Below, piece after piece: positions 16,057 to 22,449 of a stretch of 45,056 nucleotides of DNA (its first letter is position 1; each line of letters begins with the position of its first letter). The position numbers were made by a program, and so were the translations under genes. The DNA is from Planctomycetia bacterium (GTDB lineage Bacteria > Planctomycetota > UBA8108 > UBA1146): the NCBI GenBank assembly GCA_012269595.1, contig JAAXJX010000008.1, forward strand, positions 1 through 45,056, given 5' to 3'. Below the pieces are notes generated by a model. It did not search any database. It was not told where the DNA came from and saw only the letters and a program-made list of their open reading frames with translations.

Positions 16057-18057
16057 ATGTCTTCCAAATTTCTGACTTCTCCACCATCAACGGAAGAAGT
16101 CCCAAAGGGGATTCCCTACATCATTGGAAATGAAGCGGCAGAGCGATTCAGCTTCTACGGCATGAAAGCCATCCTTGTGGTTTTCATGACCCAGTACTTG
16201 CATTTGTTACCGGGAGCAACCGGTGATGAAGCAATGCGAAATACAGAGGCTCTCGAGAATTATCATCTCTTTACGTCTCTCGTGTATTTCACTCCGATCA
16301 TGGGTGCACTGCTTGCAGACATCTTCTTTGGCAAGTACTTGACGATTTTGTCATTGAGTCTTGTTTACTGTGCTGGGCACGGAGCATTGGCATTCATGGG
16401 ATTGTCAGAAAGTATCGATCCCCAGCTCGCTCTAATTTCAGGACTGGTATTGATTTCGATCGGCTCAGGGGGAATCAAGCCCTGTGTCAGTGCCCATGTG
16501 GGTGATCAATTTGGCAAAAAGAATGCACACCTTTTGACCAAGGCATTCGGCTGGTTCTATTTCTCCATCAACTTGGGAGCGTTTATCTCCACCCTGCTGA
16601 CACCGTGGTTGTTGAACTGGTATGGCCCTCATTGGGCATTCGGTATTCCGGGTGTCTTGATGGCGATTGCGACTCTGCTCTTCTGGATGGGGCGAAACGT
16701 CTTCGTTCACATTCCGGCCGGTGGAAACGAATGGGTCAAGGAAACTTTCAGTCCTGAAGGTCTCAAGTCTATCGCCAAGGTTTCCGTGGTCTTTCTGTTT
16801 ATCGCAGTCTTCTGGTCCCTTTTCGATCAAACCGGATCTTCGTGGGTGCTTCAGGCGGAAGACATGAACAGGCAATGGCTCGGGGTGACATGGCTTTCCT
16901 CGCAGATTCAGGCCATCAATCCGATTCTGATCCTGCTCTTTATCCCACTCTTCCAGTTTGTGGTGTACCCGGCCATCAATCTTGTCTGGCCGCTGAATCC
17001 GATTCGCAAGATCACTCTCGGTCTTTTCATTACTGCGGGATCTTTCGCCATCGTTGCGATCACCCAGTCGTGGATCGATCAGGGGCAGCAACCCAGCATC
17101 GCTTGGCAACTTTTTGCGTATGCAGTCATCACTTTTGCTGAAGTGATGGTTTCCATCACAGGGTTGGAGTTCGCATACACCCAGGCACCCAAGAAGATGA
17201 AATCTGTCATAATGGCACTGTTCCTTTTCAGTGTTTCATTGGGCAACGTCGTGACTGCTGTCGTCAATAACACCATTACGATTGAAAGTGGTGTGCAGGT
17301 GGCCAGGGAAACGATGCTGGATGAATCTTCCACTGCGTCTGTGCAGACCACGAGTTTTGATTCTGGTGACGAGATTGTTTGGGTCAAAAAAGATGGTGAG
17401 CCGTGGAAATTGTCAGCCATCCGATTGAAGGACATGCCGGTTCTTGAACAGGCGAGAGACAGAATCGGGGAGTTCTGGAATCAACAGGATCGCTTGCCCA
17501 GCAATGAGGAGGGGCAGAAGCAAATCGCAGGTCTTCAGGACCAATTTGGTACTCCCCTCAGGTATCTGTTGCTCAACAGTAAAAACTTCCATATCTATTC
17601 CGCAGGTTTGGACAAGGCCGCTGAAACAAAGGATGACTCCTGGATCAAGGTGACGAGGACCTGCGCTTCGGTGTCGGAACAGAAGCTGGCCAGTGAAAAT
17701 ACGGGAGCGGCTTCCGAAGCCTACACCTGGCTTGAGCGCCGTCAGGCGGAACTGGATTTCAAAAAGGCTCAATCGGGGAATACCGCAGGAGGCGCTTCGG
17801 AGAGCTGGGAGAACTATCTCCCCAAGAGAGAGCCGGTGGTGGCTGCCGAGATTGCAGCACAAAAATTTGCGTCGACAGTCGATGCCAAGATTGGCGGAGA
17901 CGTGACCCTCAAGGGTGCGGGTTACTTCTGGTTCTTCACCCGTCTCATGCTCGGAACAGCAGTCTTGTTCATCGTGGTGGCTTTCTTTTACAAACCCAAG
18001 ACCTACATTCAGGGGGATGACGACGAAGAAGAGAGCGAGAGCTCGGACGAGGATTGA
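16057..18057 (+). CDS. POT-family proton-coupled oligopeptide transporter with a large loop
   Basis: This encodes 666 residues, clearly longer than the usual 450-520. The POT signature near the start is intact (ExxER in NEAAERFSFYG), as is the second signature around GSGGIKPCVSAHVGDQF. About 12 hydrophobic segments can be read, the eleventh near residues 382-405 and the last near 622-648. Between them lies a hydrophilic segment of about 210 residues, where other bacterial members have a short loop; mammalian PepT1 carries a large extracellular domain at a different place. The acidic C-terminus (DDDEEESESSDED) is presumably cytoplasmic. AAGGAG lies 10 bases before the ATG at 16057. The stop shares a base with the start of the next gene. 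Di- and tripeptides are the probable substrates. Confidence 0.87.
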   Translation: MSSKFLTSPPSTEEVPKGIPYIIGNEAAERFSFYGMKAILVVFMTQYLHLLPGATGDEAMRNTEALENYHLFTSLVYFTPIMGALLADIFFGKYLTILSLSLVYCAGHGALAFMGLSESIDPQLALISGLVLISIGSGGIKPCVSAHVGDQFGKKNAHLLTKAFGWFYFSINLGAFISTLLTPWLLNWYGPHWAFGIPGVLMAIATLLFWMGRNVFVHIPAGGNEWVKETFSPEGLKSIAKVSVVFLFIAVFWSLFDQTGSSWVLQAEDMNRQWLGVTWLSSQIQAINPILILLFIPLFQFVVYPAINLVWPLNPIRKITLGLFITAGSFAIVAITQSWIDQGQQPSIAWQLFAYAVITFAEVMVSITGLEFAYTQAPKKMKSVIMALFLFSVSLGNVVTAVVNNTITIESGVQVARETMLDESSTASVQTTSFDSGDEIVWVKKDGEPWKLSAIRLKDMPVLEQARDRIGEFWNQQDRLPSNEEGQKQIAGLQDQFGTPLRYLLLNSKNFHIYSAGLDKAAETKDDSWIKVTRTCASVSEQKLASENTGAASEAYTWLERRQAELDFKKAQSGNTAGGASESWENYLPKREPVVAAEIAAQKFASTVDAKIGGDVTLKGAGYFWFFTRLMLGTAVLFIVVAFFYKPKTYIQGDDDEEESESSDED

Positions 18058-18896
18058 TGACGATTTGGACGATCTTTCTGTTTTTCGGTATGGGGTGGGT
18101 GTCGTGTGACGACACCCACCCCGTTTCGTCAGTAACGACCGTCGAAGTTGAGGCTGAGGGTTGGGGGGACGCAAGACCGGAGGATGTGCACAAAATCCTC
18201 CTCTCGGTGGTCGAATGCATGGAATCCAAGTCAGGGGTGACGATCGGCAAACCGTTGCGTGTACAGCCGACCGGTGGACCAATGGTGCTCTATAAAAGAG
18301 AACCGGATGGCGGATATCGGGTATGCCTGCAGGTGTCTGGTCGATATTGGAGTCAGCTGATTTATCAGTTTTCTCACGAGGTCGGCCATATTCTCGCGCG
18401 ATACCAGCCGAAGCCGGGACCTCAGGCATGGCTGGAGGAAGCGGTATGTGAAGCACTGAGTTTTCAGGTATTGAAATCACTTTCCAAAAGCTGGAAGAAA
18501 AACCCACCCTTTGAAAGTTTGCGCGACTACTCCCGGCACCTCATGGAGTATGCGGAGGCGATGGCTTCACGTTGCGAGCCTGTGAAGGAGAGCGGACTCA
18601 GTGAGTGGTATCAGTCAAATCGGGAACAACTCGAGAAGGGGCATCACGATAGGCCACTGATTCGGGTTTTCAGTTGTCATTTTTCCGATTGGCTGGAAGA
18701 GAATCCGGAACTGTGGAAACGAGTCCCTGATCTGGGAAAAGGATTGGCAAATCCCCGGGAAACGGTGATTGAGCGAGTCAACCGGTGGACTACAGGTTGG
18801 GGAGAGGGTGAGTTGCCCTGGGCCAGGAAAATGCTGGAGATCTTCAAAAAGATGGATGGTCAGGCAGACAACGGTTCCTCAAAAAGCCAGCCATGA
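18057..18896 (+). CDS. Exported zincin-like putative metallopeptidase
   Basis: This encodes 279 residues and starts at an ATG sharing one base with the transporter stop (TGATG). A short hydrophobic start (IWTIFLFFGMGWVSC) looks like a signal peptide, possibly a lipoprotein signal with C17, although the lipobox is not standard. The key feature is a gluzincin-style metal site: SHEVGH (H107, E108, H111) followed by WLEEAVCE with E127/E128, about 20 residues after the first histidine. This suggests a zinc peptidase, though the rest matches no family I know. Coupling with a peptide transporter suggests a role in peptide use. The 5' end contains a very strong hairpin, and the 3' end overlaps the convergent methylase gene by 37 bases. 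Confidence 0.6.
   Translation: MTIWTIFLFFGMGWVSCDDTHPVSSVTTVEVEAEGWGDARPEDVHKILLSVVECMESKSGVTIGKPLRVQPTGGPMVLYKREPDGGYRVCLQVSGRYWSQLIYQFSHEVGHILARYQPKPGPQAWLEEAVCEALSFQVLKSLSKSWKKNPPFESLRDYSRHLMEYAEAMASRCEPVKESGLSEWYQSNREQLEKGHHDRPLIRVFSCHFSDWLEENPELWKRVPDLGKGLANPRETVIERVNRWTTGWGEGELPWARKMLEIFKKMDGQADNGSSKSQP
18092..18122 (+). promoter_or_regulatory. Perfect 14-base-pair GC-rich hairpin at the start of the zincin-like gene
   Basis: Bases 18092-18105 and 18109-18122 are perfect inverted complements around a three-base loop (GTG). The element starts 35 bases after the overlapping stop/start codons, inside the signal-peptide coding part. A T-run precedes but does not follow it on the plus strand, so it is not a standard terminator for the transporter gene. 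It may limit expression of the second gene or protect the transporter mRNA; that is inference. Confidence 0.55.
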
Positions 18897-19930
18897 GAGG
18901 TCAAGTCTTCCGCTTCAACCTTGAGGTCACCGAGAATGTAGAGGTACTCGGTGTTTTTGACATGGGAGACTTTCCCCACTTTCTCTCCTGAAGGAGCATG
19001 AATTCCAATACGAGCTCCGACATACCGAGGGTGGATTCTCGACAAAACCTGAAGGTTTCCGTGTTTTTCCAGAAGTGATTCCATCTCTGGCCTGGGGAGA
19101 TAGCCCTCGTCACTGAACGAAATGATTTTGATGGGAGCAGACAGGTTTTCCATCAGGTGCGTCATGGCCTGGTGAATTCCAGGCTTGGAATTGAAATCGC
19201 TGCGTTTCTCCCTGCAATCAGTCCTTTTGCATGCGACTCCGTAGACTTCGGGCTCGTCCCACAAAACCAGAGTTTCCCAGACATGATAGTTGCCGATGTA
19301 CTTGTGTTGATTGTAGGGCGGGTCGAGGTAGGCGACATCTGCCTCCAGCTGCAGAGCGGCCTCCTGTGCCTCAAGGCAGTGTGCTTGCGCTTTTCCCAAA
19401 GGACTTCTCGGAAGAAGTTGAGGCGTTCTCAAACGCAGAGGTTGCAGGGACCGTTTAGACCATTCTTTGAGGTAGGCCATTTGTACACCGACGGTGGAGT
19501 CGACCCGATCGGCGGCTTCCATCAACTCCGCAAGGAGAACGCATTTCAATTCCTCATCGGGATCCAGTTTTTCGATCTCTTCCCGGATCGCTTCGATACG
19601 CGCCCCATTTTCAGGTGTGAAGTAACGACTTTTTCGGCAATAGGTTTCCGTAAACCAGCCATCTCTTCCGGGAAGGGCATTCAGATGATCGATGATGGGT
19701 TGAACTTCTCCAAGTCTGTCTGAGTCACACACGACGTGGGCATTGGCCAGAACCCAGGCATACCGGTTCCAGTCATTGAGAATCACCTGCCAGCCCGAAG
19801 ATTTCATGGCATGGCCAACTCTGGAAGTTCCGCTGAAAAGGTCCAGAAACCGCCCTTTTTCAGGCACCCCGCTTACAACAGCCTGAATTCCGGGGATCAG
19901 TAGTCGTTTGGAGCCGAGATACTTGATCAA
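18860..19930 (-). CDS. Class D12 (Dam-like) adenine-specific DNA methyltransferase
   Basis: This encodes 356 residues. It transfers methyl groups to N6 of adenine: the class D12 layout starts with MIKYLGSKRLLIP, then the S-adenosylmethionine site FLDLFSGTSRVG (28-39), a target-recognition region, and the catalytic DPPY (203-206) in YLDPPYNQHKY. The start is a TTG at 19930 with AAGGAAAGGGA just upstream; there is no ATG before the first motif. No restriction endonuclease, specificity subunit or second methylase is adjacent, so it looks like an orphan methylase. Its target sequence cannot be predicted. The 3' end overlaps the convergent zincin-like gene by 37 bases. Its GC and codon use look like those of the neighbours, so no sign of recent transfer is evident by eye. 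Confidence 0.85.
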   Translation of the reverse strand: MIKYLGSKRLLIPGIQAVVSGVPEKGRFLDLFSGTSRVGHAMKSSGWQVILNDWNRYAWVLANAHVVCDSDRLGEVQPIIDHLNALPGRDGWFTETYCRKSRYFTPENGARIEAIREEIEKLDPDEELKCVLLAELMEAADRVDSTVGVQMAYLKEWSKRSLQPLRLRTPQLLPRSPLGKAQAHCLEAQEAALQLEADVAYLDPPYNQHKYIGNYHVWETLVLWDEPEVYGVACKRTDCREKRSDFNSKPGIHQAMTHLMENLSAPIKIISFSDEGYLPRPEMESLLEKHGNLQVLSRIHPRYVGARIGIHAPSGEKVGKVSHVKNTEYLYILGDLKVEAEDLTSHGWLFEEPLSA

Positions 19931-20095
19931 TTCGGTCCCTTTCCTTGGGCTGGCGGCACTGTTTTTTCATGTGCCGTCTCCAGCACGGGGTATCATAAGG
20001 GCTATTGTTGGTTTGCTGAAAATCGCGTCAAGGTTGTGTCCCGTATCTCATTCTGCGCGATCAGAGTTTTTATCCTGAAGAACAGGACGAATCCC

Positions 20096-22366
20096 GTGAA
20101 AACCGGTTTTTCGCTATTGGAGAGTTCAGGAGTGCCGAGATTGCGCTTCTTTCTGATTTTCGCCACGTCGATTTTCCTGATTTCGGCCGCGGCCCCAACT
20201 TGTGTCCACAGCCAATGCCCCCCGGGCTCATGGGTATTGACCGGGCAGGTGGTCGATGAGGCCGGGAATGGTATATCCGGTCTGGACCTCGATTTGGCCA
20301 GCGGAACGACGGGTCTTGCACTCCTCGTTTCAGGGGACGTGACACTGGCGGACGGCACATTCAGCATGACGATTTGCCAGGTGACCACTCCGGGCACTTA
20401 TCTATTGAGCGTCAATCCCCAGTTGGACGAATTGCTGTTTCCCATCGAAGACCTCCCGGTCTCCCTCAGTGGATCGACTTCTCTGGGAGTTTTGACTCTG
20501 GATACGGCGGCGATCATTACTGGAAGAGTGATCGGCGAGAATTTTGAGATCCTCCCTGCTGTCGATCTTGATTTCACCGATGCGGTAACGGGAGCGGTAC
20601 AGGTATTCTCCGGGGATTACACGATTGTGGATGGCACTTTTTCGACAAAGGTGGTGCCGGGCTTCTGGGACGTCCAGTTCACAGCGAGCCCTCTGAGTAC
20701 TCCCTTGCAGATGGTTCCCCGTGAGTTAAGAGATGTTTTGGCCACTACAGTCACAGACTTGGGTGATGTCCGACTTCGTCAGGGACGTTTTCTGACGGGA
20801 ACCGTTTTGAATCCTGCGGGATCTCCGGTTTTCAATGCTGACCTGGATGCACGTGATCTGATCACCGGTGAAAAAATCGTGACTCCGGGTGACAATACCA
20901 ACTCTTCGGGAGTCTTTGGAGTTTGGGTTCCCGAAGGTGACCTGGAAATTGAAATCGATCCACCCAATGGATCGACGCTGGTACCACTGCTTCAGGATAT
21001 CAATGTTCCCACAACCGGAGTTGATCTGGGAATCTTGACGATGGTTGAGGGAGTCGCAGTTTCGGGAGTGGTCATCGATGGCGCCCAATCGGTGGTGCCG
21101 GGAGTGGATCTGGACTTTCTGATCTCTGCGAGTGGAGTGGAAATCCCTACTGCGGATGACAACGCCAACTCCTCTGGCCAGTTTTCGGTGCAGGTAGTTC
21201 CAGATACCTACGATATTGCCTTCAGGCCTTCCTTTATCACGGGTCTGGCTCCGTTGGTGCTGCCCAGTGTTTCTGTGGCCACCAATACTGATTTGGGGAC
21301 GGTTCTGCTTCCGGATGGGGCAGCCTTGACCGGGACGATTCTTGCTGGAGGAGTCCCGGTGGCGGGTGCAGAAATCGAATTGTTGAATCCGGGAACCGGA
21401 TCCCTCATTTATCTCTTTGGCAATGACACCGATGGATTGGGTGCATTCGCAATCCGACAAACACCGGGAATCTACGACCTCAGAGTGATCCCACCCATCG
21501 GAAGTGGATTTCCGATCTATGAGGAGGCCGCTATCGATCTCACAGCGGATCTCAATCTCTCAATTGATCTTCTTGGCGGACCTCCGCCGACCCCTCCCAA
21601 TCCTGTGACAGCCTTTGACTGTTGTTGTCCGGGAGACGTGGTGTTGCAGTGGACCAATGGGGATGACGATTATGATCTGATTCAGATTTTGAGGCAGGGT
21701 ACGTTTTTGACGAACCTGCCGGGAACCTCCACCGGATTCGTGGATGTTTCTGCTCCTCCAGCTTTCCTCGAGTACCTAGTGATTCCGATTCGTAACAGTC
21801 TGACGGGTGCGCCTGCGGGGTGTACTGTCGACAACTCACCGACTCAGACGACTCCTCCCGTCGAAAATCTTGTGTGTGAGCAATCGGGGAGCGGAGTCAC
21901 CCTTTCCTGGACGAATGCTTCTGCCACCTATGAAGAAATCCAGCTTTATCAGGATGGCGTTTTTCTCAGCACCCTTTCCGGTGCTGCGACGTCCATCTTT
22001 ATTGATGGACTCTCTGCCGGAATCTATCAGTGGGAAATCATCGCTGTTGAGGGAGGGTCGGTTTCAACTGGGGAATCGTGCAACGTCGACGTGGTCGTCA
22101 GTCCTGATCCAGTCTTCATTCGCGGGAATGCCAATGGTGATGCTTCTGTCAATGTTGCGGATGCCATCACCATTCTGGAGTATCTCTTCAGTGGTGGAGC
22201 CACTCCCGATTGCCTGAGTGCTTTGGATGTGAATGATTCGTCGGCGGTCAACATTGCGGACTCCATTCACCTGTTGGGATTTCTTTTCTCGGGAGGAATC
22301 CCTCCGGAGTTGCCTTACCCCAACCCTGGAGTCGATCCCACACCAGATACCCTGCCGTGTAACTGA
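20096..22366 (+). CDS. Secreted repeat protein with carboxypeptidase-regulatory-like domains and dockerin-like C-terminus
   Basis: This encodes about 756 residues from the GTG at 20096, which has AGGA 8 bases upstream; the frame is open to a GTG at 20036. A signal peptide (LRFFLIFATSIFLISAAA) leads to several repeats of about 85 residues of the carboxypeptidase-regulatory-like type, each opening with a TG-V or SG-V strand (LTGQVVDEAGN, ITGRVIGEN, LTGTVLNPAG, VSGVVIDGA, LTGTILAGG). Two fibronectin-III-like segments follow, one opening with a CCC cluster (FDCCCPGD). The end is the dockerin-like module with two calcium loops (NANGDASVNVADA and DVNDSSAVNIADS), each followed by a LLxFLFSGG-like helix. 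The function is probably structural or adhesive at the cell surface. It lacks the full cysteine tail of its relatives, keeping DPTPDTLPCN. Confidence 0.78.
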   Translation: MKTGFSLLESSGVPRLRFFLIFATSIFLISAAAPTCVHSQCPPGSWVLTGQVVDEAGNGISGLDLDLASGTTGLALLVSGDVTLADGTFSMTICQVTTPGTYLLSVNPQLDELLFPIEDLPVSLSGSTSLGVLTLDTAAIITGRVIGENFEILPAVDLDFTDAVTGAVQVFSGDYTIVDGTFSTKVVPGFWDVQFTASPLSTPLQMVPRELRDVLATTVTDLGDVRLRQGRFLTGTVLNPAGSPVFNADLDARDLITGEKIVTPGDNTNSSGVFGVWVPEGDLEIEIDPPNGSTLVPLLQDINVPTTGVDLGILTMVEGVAVSGVVIDGAQSVVPGVDLDFLISASGVEIPTADDNANSSGQFSVQVVPDTYDIAFRPSFITGLAPLVLPSVSVATNTDLGTVLLPDGAALTGTILAGGVPVAGAEIELLNPGTGSLIYLFGNDTDGLGAFAIRQTPGIYDLRVIPPIGSGFPIYEEAAIDLTADLNLSIDLLGGPPPTPPNPVTAFDCCCPGDVVLQWTNGDDDYDLIQILRQGTFLTNLPGTSTGFVDVSAPPAFLEYLVIPIRNSLTGAPAGCTVDNSPTQTTPPVENLVCEQSGSGVTLSWTNASATYEEIQLYQDGVFLSTLSGAATSIFIDGLSAGIYQWEIIAVEGGSVSTGESCNVDVVVSPDPVFIRGNANGDASVNVADAITILEYLFSGGATPDCLSALDVNDSSAVNIADSIHLLGFLFSGGIPPELPYPNPGVDPTPDTLPCN

Positions 22367-22449
22367 TTCGCCGATGACACGTGAATTGGATTCTTGAATC
22401 CTTCTCTGGAAGCGGGAAAATAAGACAGGCTATTCAACGAGGAGGAATC

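Noticed and set aside
17413..18507. 364-codon minus-strand open frame opposite the transporter and zincin-like genes
   Set aside because: It is R/P/S-rich without motifs, and lies across two genes with clear domains on the plus strand.
18860..19930. Restriction-modification system
   Set aside because: Only the methylase is present; the neighbours are a peptidase-like gene and surface proteins, not a nuclease.
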